Below are positions 10,817-20,111 of a stretch of DNA of 64,000 nucleotides, one piece after another (the first letter of the stretch is position 1; each line of letters opens with the position of its first letter). Origin of the DNA: Alicyclobacillus kakegawensis NBRC 103104 (GTDB lineage: Bacteria > Bacillota > Bacilli > Alicyclobacillales > Alicyclobacillaceae); assembly GCF_001552655.1 (NCBI RefSeq), contig NZ_BCRP01000014.1, forward strand, positions 16,081 through 80,080, in the 5' to 3' direction. Both the position numbers and the translations under genes were made by a program. The notes beneath the pieces are model-generated. The model was not told the DNA's origin. It searched no databases and saw only the letters and a list, made by a program, of their open reading frames with translations.

Positions 10817-11965
10817 TCAATTCGTGTCGTGGCTGGTTGGGGAGGAAAAGGCGGTTTCCACTTCGCGTGCCGACCGACGGACAATCAGTTCCGAGCCCAG
10901 AACATGGTCACGGTCATCTTTGCCACTCCCGAGTCCCCCTGGATTCTGTATGGCTTCCACCATAAACCGCGCCGCCGCTACCCCCATCTGCGTCTTGGGG
11001 TGCGTCATCGTGGTCAGCGGGACCTCTCCCACACTGGCCAGGGGCGCGTCGTCAAAGCCGACGATGGACACGTCCTCAGGCACCCGGACGCCATGTTGGC
11101 CGAGCATGGTCACCAGTTCAAACGCCACCTCGTCGTTGTAGCAAACGACGGCTTCCGGGCGCGTGTCCGGCGGGGCTGCGAGGATGCGCTGGGTAAGGGT
11201 CTCGACAGCTTCGCGCCGCGTCTCCGTCTCGTACATCGCGATAAAGCGCGATGCGGGCAGGATGCCGTGCGCCTTTAAGGCCTTCAGGAATCCGCGCATG
11301 CGGAATTTGCCCTGGACGTCATCCGATTTGAACAGCCCGCCGATGCGGGTGTGCCCCAGTTCCATCAGGTGCTGGGTAATGGTCTGCGCAGCCCCCACAT
11401 CGTCAATGCGAATGGTCGGCGTGCACAGTTCGAGATACGAGGCGTGGAGCATGACCATCGGGATGTTGCGTTCGAGAATCTGCAGATACAAGTCGAGATT
11501 CGGATTTGCCACGGCGCTTTTCGTCGGTTCAACAATCAGTCCGTCCACGTGCGTCTCCAAGATGCGCCGCAGGGCGTCCCGTTCCCGGGAGAAGTCATTG
11601 GACGTGCTGAACAACAATACCGAATAGCCGGCCTGGCTCAGTTCCGATTCGATTCCGCGGATGATGGCGGGGAAGATATAGTCGTTGATGTATGTGGTCA
11701 GCACGCCAATTATCCGGGTGGGCACGGAGGTGCGCGAAACGTGGGGTTGTGCGACAAACGTGCCGCGGCCCTGCACACGACTGATCAGGCCGGCCGCCGC
11801 GAGCGACGATATGGCTTGCCGAATCGTGTGGCGGCTGACCCGGAACTCCTCGGCCAATTCAATCTCGGTGGGCAGTTGGTCACCGGGCTGGAAACGCCCA
11901 TCCTGAATCCACTCACGTATGGTGTCACTCACCTGCAGGTGCTTGGAAGTCTTTTTGTTCTCCAC
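10817..11965 (-). CDS. araR: Arabinose repressor AraR
   Basis: 382-residue repressor with an N-terminal GntR-type winged helix (about residues 10-75, with LPTEIELAEEFRVSRHTIRQ) fused to a LacI/periplasmic-binding-protein-type effector domain, the hallmark AraR architecture. It represses arabinose genes and is released by L-arabinose. GTG at 11965 is chosen because GGAGGGG lies 7 bases upstream; the frame upstream to 12049 has no such support. Unlike B. subtilis, where araR is with araE, it lies inside the catabolic cluster, 93 bases after araM and ahead of the araN promoter. Confidence 0.92.
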   Translation of the reverse strand: MENKKTSKHLQVSDTIREWIQDGRFQPGDQLPTEIELAEEFRVSRHTIRQAISSLAAAGLISRVQGRGTFVAQPHVSRTSVPTRIIGVLTTYINDYIFPAIIRGIESELSQAGYSVLLFSTSNDFSRERDALRRILETHVDGLIVEPTKSAVANPNLDLYLQILERNIPMVMLHASYLELCTPTIRIDDVGAAQTITQHLMELGHTRIGGLFKSDDVQGKFRMRGFLKALKAHGILPASRFIAMYETETRREAVETLTQRILAAPPDTRPEAVVCYNDEVAFELVTMLGQHGVRVPEDVSIVGFDDAPLASVGEVPLTTMTHPKTQMGVAAARFMVEAIQNPGGLGSGKDDRDHVLGSELIVRRSAREVETAFSSPTSHDTN

Positions 11966-12058
11966 AAACTGCCCCTCCCTGGCCGTTCTCGCTGTCCTGG
12001 CGTTCTGGGTCAAGCCCTCCCCCACGCAGAATCCAGGACCAAAGATCAACTTTCAATT

Positions 12059-13375
12059 TTACCCCAACACCGCCTCCATTGCCCACGCCATGCGGCCTTG
12101 ACCGGCCAAAAAGTCGAAGATGGTGTACCTGTCGCGCAGCTCCCATGCGTGCTGGAACGTCTCCCGCAGAATGGGGCGGTCAACCTCCAGCCGCGCGCCT
12201 GCGTCCGCCAGGCCCATCACCCCCAGCGCCCGCTCGACCTGCGCGAACCAGGAGAACTCGGGCTGCAAAGCGGCGAGAATGCTCTTGCGGCTCCACTCGC
12301 GCCAGTTGTCCTGGCGCGCGGCCAGACGCTCGGCCTTGCGCGCCTGGGCGGCCTCCACCGTCTCGGCCCCGTCGCCGTAAAACTCGCGCACCCACTCTCG
12401 CCAGGACATATCCAATGTGCGCGGCTTGGGCTGAACCAGCTCGTCAATCTGCGGGAGCAGCCGGTAAAACTTCATCATCCACGTGGTGGCGTACCCGACC
12501 TGGTGCCCGTGCGAGGCGTGCGCGCGCCGTCCCTTGTACGCGAGCAGGTCCCAGAAGTGGGAGAGGTGGTGCTCACTGCCGCTGCAGGGGCGCGAGTTGC
12601 CGACCATCGCCATCGCCACGCCGGCGTTGACCAGGCCTAAAAACAGCTCTTGCACCGCCCCGGAGTCGCGGCTGCGCAGCCCTTCAGCCGCGTCGATGCA
12701 CACCTTGAGCGGCTTTTGCACCAATTCGTAAGCAGCCGCGCAGAGCGGTTCCTGGTAAAGGGTGTGCGTCAGCTTCCAATCCAGCAAAGAGATGGTCTTG
12801 CCGACGAGATCGCCAAAACCAGCCTGAATCAGTTCCCACGGGGCTCTGGCGAGGACGGACGGATCGGCAAAAATCGCCCTCGCCGTGTGCGCCGGCAAGG
12901 TCGTCTTCAGGCCATCAAACTGCAGCGCCGCCACGCTGGACGCGTACCCGTCCATCGACGGGGCGGTGGCGACGACGACGTAGGGGATGCTCTCCTTGAA
13001 ACTGGCGTAGCGGGTGATGTCGTTGATGACGCCGCTGCCCACCGCCACCGCCACCTGCGCGCCCGTCTCGCGAATGCGCCGCCGCACCGCTTCAATCTGC
13101 GGTCGGTCGGGCAAAAGGTCGTGCGTCTCCGGGAAGACGTGCGTATGCACTTTGTGGCCCGCCGCAGCCAGCGCGGACGCGGCTGCCCCGCCGAGAAGCG
13201 GGTGGGTGTTGGCGTCGCTGACGACCAGCCAGTCCTCCGCCTGCTGGGCGGCGGCGTAAGCCTTCAGGCGCTCCAGCATATCGGATCCGATGCAGACCTG
13301 CTCAATCGGCACGTGATGCGTTTGGCCGCAGGCACAGGCGACCGACCGGCCCATCCAGGCTTCCGCCGCGAGCAT
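12059..13375 (-). CDS. araM: sn-glycerol-1-phosphate dehydrogenase (AraM/EgsA family)
   Basis: NAD(P)H-dependent dehydrogenase of the AraM/EgsA iron-alcohol dehydrogenase-like fold that reduces dihydroxyacetone phosphate to glycerol-1-phosphate. 438 residues. The nucleotide-binding GSGVIND and the metal-site region (GSEHHLSHFW, HASHGHQVGY with several His) are visible. Start at ATG 13375 with GAGGAGGG upstream; codons up to 13546 overlap the previous gene and were rejected. Position between the HAD gene and araR matches araM in the B. subtilis operon. Its role in arabinose use itself is unclear. Confidence 0.9.
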   Translation of the reverse strand: MLAAEAWMGRSVACACGQTHHVPIEQVCIGSDMLERLKAYAAAQQAEDWLVVSDANTHPLLGGAAASALAAAGHKVHTHVFPETHDLLPDRPQIEAVRRRIRETGAQVAVAVGSGVINDITRYASFKESIPYVVVATAPSMDGYASSVAALQFDGLKTTLPAHTARAIFADPSVLARAPWELIQAGFGDLVGKTISLLDWKLTHTLYQEPLCAAAYELVQKPLKVCIDAAEGLRSRDSGAVQELFLGLVNAGVAMAMVGNSRPCSGSEHHLSHFWDLLAYKGRRAHASHGHQVGYATTWMMKFYRLLPQIDELVQPKPRTLDMSWREWVREFYGDGAETVEAAQARKAERLAARQDNWREWSRKSILAALQPEFSWFAQVERALGVMGLADAGARLEVDRPILRETFQHAWELRDRYTIFDFLAGQGRMAWAMEAVLG

Positions 13376-13388
13376 GGACAATCCCTCC

Positions 13389-14072
13389 TCAGTGTGCTTG
13401 CTGCACCAGGGGCAACAACTGTGAAAACGAGCGGATGACGACATCGGCCTTGGCCAGCTCATCAGGTTTATGAAAGCCCCCGTAACCGCAGCCGACCACA
13501 AACAGGCCGTTCTGCCTGCCGGCCTCGACGTCGGATTGCCGGTCACCCACCATCCAGGCCGAGGTCAGGCCCTGGCGCGACAGCAGCAGCCGCACCAATT
13601 CAACCTTGGACGCAGTCTGGTATTCCCCGGCGCTGTACGCCCCCGCAAACCAGCGGGCGATGCCGGTGGCTTCAAGGGCTCCTTTCACGTACGCCTCCAG
13701 GCCGTTGCTGGCCACAAACAACTGGCACCCCAGTTCCGCCAGCCCCTGCAGGGTTTCCGGGACGCCGGGGTACAGGCGGCCCTCGCCCTGCTTCAAGCCA
13801 GCGAGCTGGTGCTGGAGCAGGAGTTCGTCCGCCCGCCGGCGCGTGGCGGCGTCCGCCTCAGGCATCACGTTGTGCCAGATCTCGTCCAGGAGCAGACCGA
13901 GGCTGCCGAGGAACCGCTCCACCGGCGGTGTCGGCCCCTGCCACAGCCCTTCCCGGCGCAAATCGGCAAATGTCCGCTCATAGGCGGGCACAGACAGCGT
14001 CTCCGTCTGAAACAGCGTTCCATCCAAATCGAACAACAAGGCCTCGGGTCGAACTCTCGCTTGCAGGGCCAA
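13389..14072 (-). CDS. HAD-superfamily phosphatase in the araL position
   Basis: 227-residue HAD hydrolase with motif I DLDGTLFQTET (about residues 15-25), motif II VASNG, the motif III Lys and the motif IV pair GDRQSDVEAG. The helical cap inserted after motif I is of the Gph/beta-phosphoglucomutase (subfamily I) type. AraL of B. subtilis, in the same operon position, is a NagD-like HAD with a different cap. A sugar-phosphate phosphatase that clears toxic intermediates is the likely role, by inference. TTG start at 14072, with only a weak upstream GAGG. It ends 13 bases before araM. Confidence 0.85.
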   Translation of the reverse strand: MALQARVRPEALLFDLDGTLFQTETLSVPAYERTFADLRREGLWQGPTPPVERFLGSLGLLLDEIWHNVMPEADAATRRRADELLLQHQLAGLKQGEGRLYPGVPETLQGLAELGCQLFVASNGLEAYVKGALEATGIARWFAGAYSAGEYQTASKVELVRLLLSRQGLTSAWMVGDRQSDVEAGRQNGLFVVGCGYGGFHKPDELAKADVVIRSFSQLLPLVQQAH

Positions 14073-14177
14073 GCCACCATCACGTCCTCACTTGTGTCGT
14101 CGGCAATGCCGCGGCACCGGGCCGCCGGCGAAGACGCGCGGAAGGCGCCTGTCGCCCGGGCGGCCGAAGCCGCGAGT

Positions 14178-14873
14178 TCAGCGCTGGCCGTAATACGCGT
14201 TCTTCCCGTGTTTGCGCAGGTAGTGCTTGTCGAGCAGGCTCTGCTGCATCGGCGCCAGGCTGGGATTGAGCGCCAACGAGTGGTAGGCCAACCTGGCCAC
14301 CTCTTCCAGCACCACCGCGTTGTGCACCGCGTCCGCGGCGTCCTTGCCCCAGCAGAAAGGCGCGTGGCTGCGGACCAACACGCCCGGCATCGAAAGCGGA
14401 TTTGTCTCGCCCAGCGTCTCGACAATGACGCGCCCGGTTTCATATTCGTAGTCGCCGCTGATCTCGTCGTCCGTCAGCGCCCGCGTGCAAGGGATAGATC
14501 CGTAGTAATAATCGGCGTGGGTGGTGCCGAGCGCGGGAATCGGCTTGCCCGCCTGCGCCCACACGGTGCCCCACGGGGAGTGCGTGTGCACGATGCCGCC
14601 AATCGTCGGCAGCGACTTGTACAACAGAGCGTGGGTCGGTGTGTCGGAGGAGGGGCGCAAATCCCCTTCCACCACCTCGCCGTCCAGGTTGCACACCACC
14701 ATGTGCTCGGGTTGCAGTTCTTCGTACGGCACCCCGCTTGGCTTGATGACAAACAGGCCGCGTTCGCGGTCAACGCCGCTGACATTGCCCCACGTGAATT
14801 TTACCAGTTGATGCTTGGGCAGTTGAAGGTTGGCCTCCCACACGGCCTGCTTCAGTTGTTCCAGCACCCTCAT
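14178..14873 (-). CDS. araD: L-ribulose-5-phosphate 4-epimerase
   Basis: Class II aldolase-family epimerase giving D-xylulose-5-phosphate, third step of L-arabinose catabolism. 231 residues, standard length. Zinc and phosphate motifs are present: [21 protein letters not shown] (zinc His pair) and the C-terminal zinc His region [17 protein letters not shown] precedes the ATG. Confidence 0.96.
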   Translation of the reverse strand: MRVLEQLKQAVWEANLQLPKHQLVKFTWGNVSGVDRERGLFVIKPSGVPYEELQPEHMVVCNLDGEVVEGDLRPSSDTPTHALLYKSLPTIGGIVHTHSPWGTVWAQAGKPIPALGTTHADYYYGSIPCTRALTDDEISGDYEYETGRVIVETLGETNPLSMPGVLVRSHAPFCWGKDAADAVHNAVVLEEVARLAYHSLALNPSLAPMQQSLLDKHYLRKHGKNAYYGQR

Positions 14874-14963
14874 CCACCTCCGTTGGGATTCGTCATGCTA
14901 GGAAACGGGACGGGACCCATCCCCCGCCCCACAAAAACGCCTGCTTCCCGTAGCCCACCCGCT

Positions 14964-16451
14964 CTACACCAGCTTCCAGGCGGCGTCGTCGAGACGCAGG
15001 CGCGTGCGCAGCTCCTGCGGGTTGGTGTGCTGGTCGATGGTGACGCACTCCACGCCGAGGATATCCGCAAAGTCCTGCACCTGTTCCGCCGTGACTTCGT
15101 AGGAGAACACGGTGTGGTGCGCGCCGCCGGCGTAAATCCACGCTTCCGCCGCGGCGGACAAGGATGGCTGCGGCCGCCACAGCACGCGCGCCACCGGGAG
15201 CTTGGGCATGTCCTTGGGCACCGGCACCGCCTCCACCTCGTTCTGCACGATGCGGAAACGGTGGCCCAGGTCGACCACGGACACCACCACCGCCCGGCCA
15301 GGACGTCCGTTGAACACGAGCCGGGCGGGATCGGCCTTGTGGCCCATGAGCAGCGGGTGCACCTCCAGGCGCGGCTTGTCGGCCGCCACCGTCGGGCAGA
15401 CCTCGAGCATGTGCGCGCCCAGCAGCAGCTGGTTGCCCGGCTCCAGGTGGTAGGTGTAATCCTCCATGAAGGAGGTGCCCTTCAGGTCGGCCATCACCTT
15501 GAACACGCGCAGGAGCGCCGCTGTCTTCCAGTCGCCCTCGCCGCCGAAGCCATAGCCGTCGGCCATCAGCCGTTGCGCCGCCAGGCCGGGGAGCTGGCTC
15601 ATGCCGTGCAGGTCCTCAAAGGTCGTGGTGAACGCCTCGTAGCCGCCCTCGTCGAGGAAGCGGCGCAGCCCGAGCTCAATCTGCGCCTGCTCGCGCACGC
15701 GCTGCCACTTCTCGGCGTCGTCCGCCACCCAGGCCGGGATCTCGTACAGGTCCCGGTACTCGCCAAGCAGCTTGTCCACCTCGGCGCCGCCGACCTGGTT
15801 GATGACGTCGACGAGGTCGCCGATGCCGTAGCCGTCCACGGTCCAGCCAAAGCGAATTTGCGCCTCCACCTTGTCGCCCTCGGTCACCGCCACGTCGCGC
15901 ATGTTGTCGCCAAAGCGCGCGACCTTCAGCCCCTGGCTCAAGCGGTGTGCGGCCGCCACGCGCATCCAGGCGGCGATGCGCGACTGCACCGCCTCGTCCG
16001 CGAAGTGGCCCACGACCACCTTGCGCGCCACCTTGAGCCGGGCGGCCATGAAGCCGTACTCGCGGTCCCCGTGCGCCGACTGGTTGAGGTTCATGAAGTC
16101 CATGTCTATCGATTGCCACGGGATGTCCCGATTGAACTGGGTGTGCAGGTGCAGAATCGGTCGCTGGCAGCTCATCAGCCCGGCAATCCACATCTTCGCC
16201 GGCGAAAAAGTGTGCATCCAGGTGATGACGCCGGCGCAGGAAGGATCTCGGTTGGCCTCAAGGAACAAGGCGTGAATCGCTTCCGCCGTCGCGACCACCG
16301 GCTTTTGCACCAAGGCAAACGGCAGCCTGCCGCCGGAATTGAGGGCGCGCACCATCTCCGTCGTGTGCGCTTCGACCTGGCGCAGCGCCTCCTCTCCGTA
16401 CAGGTGCTGGCTGCCTGTGACAAACCAAAACTGCAAGGTCGGTTTCCGCAT
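14964..16451 (-). CDS. araA: L-arabinose isomerase
   Basis: Converts L-arabinose to L-ribulose in the cytoplasm using Mn2+. 495 residues, family length. FVTGSQHLYGEE at the N-terminus and the metal/catalytic segments GEGDWKTAAL and MEDYTYHLEPGNQ are diagnostic. ATG at 16451 (MRKPTLQ) has AGGAGGAG upstream; an earlier ATG at 16484 overlaps araB and is not favoured. Second gene of the araBAD unit. Confidence 0.97.
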   Translation of the reverse strand: MRKPTLQFWFVTGSQHLYGEEALRQVEAHTTEMVRALNSGGRLPFALVQKPVVATAEAIHALFLEANRDPSCAGVITWMHTFSPAKMWIAGLMSCQRPILHLHTQFNRDIPWQSIDMDFMNLNQSAHGDREYGFMAARLKVARKVVVGHFADEAVQSRIAAWMRVAAAHRLSQGLKVARFGDNMRDVAVTEGDKVEAQIRFGWTVDGYGIGDLVDVINQVGGAEVDKLLGEYRDLYEIPAWVADDAEKWQRVREQAQIELGLRRFLDEGGYEAFTTTFEDLHGMSQLPGLAAQRLMADGYGFGGEGDWKTAALLRVFKVMADLKGTSFMEDYTYHLEPGNQLLLGAHMLEVCPTVAADKPRLEVHPLLMGHKADPARLVFNGRPGRAVVVSVVDLGHRFRIVQNEVEAVPVPKDMPKLPVARVLWRPQPSLSAAAEAWIYAGGAHHTVFSYEVTAEQVQDFADILGVECVTIDQHTNPQELRTRLRLDDAAWKLV

Positions 16452-16480
16452 GTTTTCTCCTCCTGTTGTCCAGCGCAAGG

Positions 16481-18145
16481 TCATTTCGCCGCCGTCAGGC
16501 GGATGGATTTGAGCTCGTGCATGAGGCGGACGTTCTCCTGCCCAAACCAGCCGTACAGCTCTTTGTACAGGCCGTAGAGCCGGTTGTACGCCGCGTGAGC
16601 CGCCGGATTGGGTTCATACCGGCGCGCCACCGGGGCGGCGAGGGCGTCGCTCGCCTGCTCAATCGTGTCAAACCCGCCCTTGGCCGATCCGGCCGCCACC
16701 GCGCCGAACAGGGCTGCGCCGCGCGCCGGTACCTCGCGCGAATCGCGCACGATGACCGGAAGCCCCATCACGTCGGCGTAAATCTGCATCAACAGCGGAC
16801 TCTTGTGGGCGAGGCCGCCACAGGCCACCAGTTCGTGAAAAGGGATGCCGTGGGCACCGAAGTTCTCGACGATGCGCCGCGTGCCAAAGGCGGTGGACTC
16901 GAGCAGCGCCCGGTACACCTCCGCCGGCGTCGTCGCCAGCGTGTAGCCGACGAGGGCCCCGCTCAAGTTGGCGTCAGAGAGGATGCTGCGGTTGCCGTTC
17001 CACCAGTCCAGCGCAATCAGCCCGTTCTCGCCGATGGCGAGCCGCGCCGCCTGCGCCTCCAGGTGCTCATAGATGGAGACCCCTGCCTGTTCGGCCGCCG
17101 CCTGTTCACGCGCGGGCACCTGGTGCTTGACGAACCACTCAAACATGTCGCCCACAGCCGCCTGGCCGGCCTCGTAGCCATAGCGTCCGGGCAGTACCCC
17201 GTCCTTGACGACGCCGGTGATGCCGGGCAGGCGCACCTCCTCGTCGGTCACCGTCAGGTGGCAGATGGAGGTCCCCATCACCATCACAAACGATCCGGGC
17301 GCCTTCACGCCGACGGGCGGTACCGAGACCATGGCGTCGACGTTGCCCACCGCCACCGCCGCCTGTTCGGAAAGACCCAACTTGGCCGCCACATCGGGCC
17401 GGACGTGGCCCGCACAGGTGCCAAGCGGGTAGAACTCGTGCCCCAGTTTGGCAAACGGATCGGTAAAATCGGGATGAAGTGCGGTAAAGAAATCAAGCGG
17501 CGGAAAGCCCTCGTCGGGCGACCACATCGCCTTGTAGCCGGCGGTGCAACTGTTGCGCCGCAAGCGCCCGGTCAGGTGCCAGACAATCCAGTCGGTCGCC
17601 TCGACGAAGGCGGCGCAGGCGTTGTAGACCGGTTGGTCCTGCTCAAACACCTCCAGGAGCTTCGGAAAGTACCACTCGGATGAAACGCGGCCGCCGTAAC
17701 GGGACAGAAACGACTCCCCGCGCGCCTTGGCCAGCTCGTTGATGCGATCCGCAATCGGCTGGGCGGCGTGGTGCTTCCACAACTTCGGCCAAGCGTGCGG
17801 GCGCTGGCGCCACTCCGGCAGCAGACACAGCGGGGTGCCGTCGTCCGCCACCGGCAGGACGGTGCAGGAGGTGAAGTCGATGCCCACCCCGACCACGTCG
17901 CGGCCGGAGACGCCGGCTTGCGCCAGGACGTCGGGAACGCCCTGATAGAGGACGTCGAGATAATCCTGCGGGTGCTGCAGCGCCCAGTCGGGCGCCAGCG
18001 CGATATCGGTGCCCGGCAGCGTGTCGTCAATCACGCCGTGCCGGTAGGGCACGACCGAGACGGCTTCCTCGGCGGCCGTCGCGAGATTGAGCAGCAGCAC
18101 GCGCCCGGACTGGGTACCGTAATCAATGCCAATCGCGTATGGCAA
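16481..18145 (-). CDS. araB: L-ribulokinase
   Basis: FGGY-family kinase phosphorylating L-ribulose, 554 residues. It begins at the phosphate-binding motif (YAIGIDYGTQSGR) and retains GVGIDFTSCTVLP, ATDWIVW and the C-terminal ACGGLAHKSPLLMQI ATP-binding loop. The frame is open to 18352, but that stretch covers the -10 box and the downstream AraR operator; TTG at 18145, with AGGTG upstream, is therefore chosen. First gene of the araB-A-D-HAD-araM-araR unit. Confidence 0.94.
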   Translation of the reverse strand: MPYAIGIDYGTQSGRVLLLNLATAAEEAVSVVPYRHGVIDDTLPGTDIALAPDWALQHPQDYLDVLYQGVPDVLAQAGVSGRDVVGVGIDFTSCTVLPVADDGTPLCLLPEWRQRPHAWPKLWKHHAAQPIADRINELAKARGESFLSRYGGRVSSEWYFPKLLEVFEQDQPVYNACAAFVEATDWIVWHLTGRLRRNSCTAGYKAMWSPDEGFPPLDFFTALHPDFTDPFAKLGHEFYPLGTCAGHVRPDVAAKLGLSEQAAVAVGNVDAMVSVPPVGVKAPGSFVMVMGTSICHLTVTDEEVRLPGITGVVKDGVLPGRYGYEAGQAAVGDMFEWFVKHQVPAREQAAAEQAGVSIYEHLEAQAARLAIGENGLIALDWWNGNRSILSDANLSGALVGYTLATTPAEVYRALLESTAFGTRRIVENFGAHGIPFHELVACGGLAHKSPLLMQIYADVMGLPVIVRDSREVPARGAALFGAVAAGSAKGGFDTIEQASDALAAPVARRYEPNPAAHAAYNRLYGLYKELYGWFGQENVRLMHELKSIRLTAAK

Positions 18146-18264
18146 CGTGGTTTCACCTACCCATTCTGTTGGGAATCGCAGGTCTTGAAGAGACAAAAAG
18201 CCACCACAGCGAGGTTCCCTGGACCGGCGAGGCCGAGGAAGGGAAAGCGGATTCCCATGCGGCG

Positions 18265-18279
18265 ATTTGTCCGTACAAT
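18265..18279. promoter_or_regulatory. AraR operator downstream of the araB promoter
   Basis: ATTTGTCCGTACAAT differs from the AraR consensus ATTTGTACGTACAAT at one base. Centred about 40 bases after the predicted transcription start and 88 bp from the upstream operator, a spacing compatible with looping. Confidence 0.85.
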
Positions 18280-18320
18280 AAGGCCTAGATGCCCGCCAAG
18301 ACTGCGTACATCTACCTTGT

Positions 18321-18349
18321 ATTTTCAATCTATCAGGGGTGGATGTCAA
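18321..18349 (-). promoter_or_regulatory. Promoter of the araB operon
   Basis: Minus-strand TTGACA (18349-18344), 17-base spacer, GAAAAT (18326-18321). The -10 is imperfect but the -35 is consensus. The leader to the TTG start is about 170 nt and contains an AraR site. Confidence 0.75.
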
Positions 18350-18352
18350 CAT

Positions 18353-18368
18353 ATTTGTACGTACATTT
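18353..18368. promoter_or_regulatory. AraR operator upstream of the araB -35 box
   Basis: ATTTGTACGTACATTT, with a perfect TGTACGTACA core, begins 4 bases upstream of the TTGACA box, as at the araN promoter. Confidence 0.88.
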
Positions 18369-18462
18369 TTGGGGTCAGGCGCCCTGCGGGCCCACCCTTG
18401 GTCAGGCGGGCCCGTGATGCTAACTTATGCTGTTGCTGGAATCTTATATGCGGCCGCGCGCC

Positions 18463-19818
18463 TTACGGCTGCCTGGGGGCGTGCGACTGAACGGGAACGG
18501 CTGTTGGGTGGAACAAGACCTCCTCCTGTGCCTTGCGGATGACCAGCCGTTCATCCCCCGGCATCAAGCGCATCCCCTTGCGCAGGACGTAGCGCAGCCA
18601 AGATCCGGCCATCCAGGAGGTCAACAGCGCCAGCATCACCAGGATGGCGAAAAAGTCCTGGTTGATGATGCCGAGCGAGAACGCCACCGACGAGAGCACA
18701 ATCCCGGGGCCGCCGCGGGCGTTCATGGCGGCCGCGAAGTTGAGGCTCGTCAGTTTGTCCGTTTTGACCACCCGGCAGGTGAGGTACACGACCACGCTCT
18801 GCACGATGGTCGCGAAGATGAGGTAGAGGATAAAGAAGCCGGCGCTGAAGTGTTTGGCCAGGTTCAACTGCAGCCCGACGACGGCGAAGTAGAGCGGGAT
18901 GAAGAAGGCAAACGCGATGCCGTTGATGCCCGCCTCCAGGCGCTGGTAAAGGGATTTGGGAAGGGCGAACTTGGTCGCGATGCCGGCCAGCAGCGCGCCG
19001 TACATGACGTCCACCTTCAGGTAGCCGGCGATGTCCGCCAGGGCGAACAAGATGACCAGAAAGTAGCCCAGAAACGAGGCCCGGAACAGGAAATTCGCGC
19101 GCTTGGAGGTGATTCGGCGCAGGCCCCAGGGCACCAGGGCGATGCAGACAACCAAGAAGGCGAAGGTGACGACCAGGCTGCGCGAGACCGTCCAGGCGTC
19201 GATATGGCCGCCCGGAGAGGACACCATTCCGGAGGCGATGGCCAACGCCACCCACAAGATGAGGTCGTGCACCCCGGCAATCGCGACGACGATTTTCGCA
19301 AAGCGGGAGTGCATGATGCCCAAATCGGAGAAGATTTTCGCAATGACCGGGATGGAAGTCACAGCGATGGAGATGGCGACAACAATCTTCAGCGCCACGA
19401 TGTTGTGCGCAGCCCCGAGAAACTGGGCTGGGTTGAACAGGTAGGTCGACAGCCAACCGACCGCGAACGGGATGATGGTGGAACCGATGATAATGGCGAT
19501 ACCGAGCTTCAGGTCCGCCTTGGCGAACCGAGACTGGAACTTGAGTCCCGCCGTGTACAGCAAGAGAATCATCCCGAATTGATACAACAGCCCGAACAGG
19601 TCGCTCTCGGACGAAAACCCGAGGTACAGCCAGTGAAACGCTTGCGGGAACAAGGCGCCAAAACAGGTGGGCCCGAGCAGCAGCCCGCCGGCGACTTCCC
19701 CGATGACACGCGGAATGGCCAACCGCTCCACCACATAGCCGAGCACATTGGCGGCTGCCAGCAGCGCGACTAAGGCGAACAAAAAGCGCACCAAGTCGGC
19801 CGATGCTAAACTGAACAT
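18463..19818 (-). CDS. Cation:proton antiporter (CPA2, Kef/NapA type)
   Basis: Integral membrane Na+ or K+/H+ exchanger, 451 residues with about 12-13 hydrophobic segments and no fused RCK/TrkA nucleotide domain. The N-terminal segment VIGEVAGGLLLGPTCFG is typical of CPA2 proteins, and a mid-protein acidic residue occurs in a helix (IAGVHDLILWVALA). ATG at 19818 has GGAGGGAG upstream; 80 further codons upstream lack support. The ion cannot be assigned from sequence. It appears monocistronic. Confidence 0.88.
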   Translation of the reverse strand: MFSLASADLVRFLFALVALLAAANVLGYVVERLAIPRVIGEVAGGLLLGPTCFGALFPQAFHWLYLGFSSESDLFGLLYQFGMILLLYTAGLKFQSRFAKADLKLGIAIIIGSTIIPFAVGWLSTYLFNPAQFLGAAHNIVALKIVVAISIAVTSIPVIAKIFSDLGIMHSRFAKIVVAIAGVHDLILWVALAIASGMVSSPGGHIDAWTVSRSLVVTFAFLVVCIALVPWGLRRITSKRANFLFRASFLGYFLVILFALADIAGYLKVDVMYGALLAGIATKFALPKSLYQRLEAGINGIAFAFFIPLYFAVVGLQLNLAKHFSAGFFILYLIFATIVQSVVVYLTCRVVKTDKLTSLNFAAAMNARGGPGIVLSSVAFSLGIINQDFFAILVMLALLTSWMAGSWLRYVLRKGMRLMPGDERLVIRKAQEEVLFHPTAVPVQSHAPRQP

Positions 19819-19983
19819 CCGTCTCCCTCCACATTCGGATTCGCGCCTGGCCAGGCAAACGTGAGATAGCGTATGCGGAGGGAGGGAGCCACTACAAGGC
19901 AAGCGTCCACCTCGGACAAACACCCGCAGGCCTCGGACACCAGTTTCCGCGCTTGCCTGAGGGCCCGGTATGTCGACAAAACA

Positions 19984-20020
19984 GGCTCCCGCGGGGGCGC
20001 GTCGCGCTGCCGCAGGAGCC
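19984..20020 (-). terminator. Terminator downstream of the carbonic anhydrase gene
   Basis: GGCTCC(T/C)GCGG arms pair with one mismatch and are followed on the minus strand by TGTTTTGTC. The remaining bases of 19819-20111 show no gene. Confidence 0.6.
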
Positions 20021-20111
20021 ATCATCCTTTGCGAGGAGGTTGTGGTGAGCTCCATCACCGATGGAATTGGTTATGCCTCATCATAGAGCGGGGAGGCATG
20101 CGGGGACACCG

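Noticed and set aside
13470..16577. A 1035-codon open frame on the plus strand
   Set aside because: It is antisense to the HAD, araD and araA genes, which have clear motifs and ribosome binding sites. Long antisense frames are expected at high GC; its translation is Arg/His/Gln-rich with no recognisable motif.
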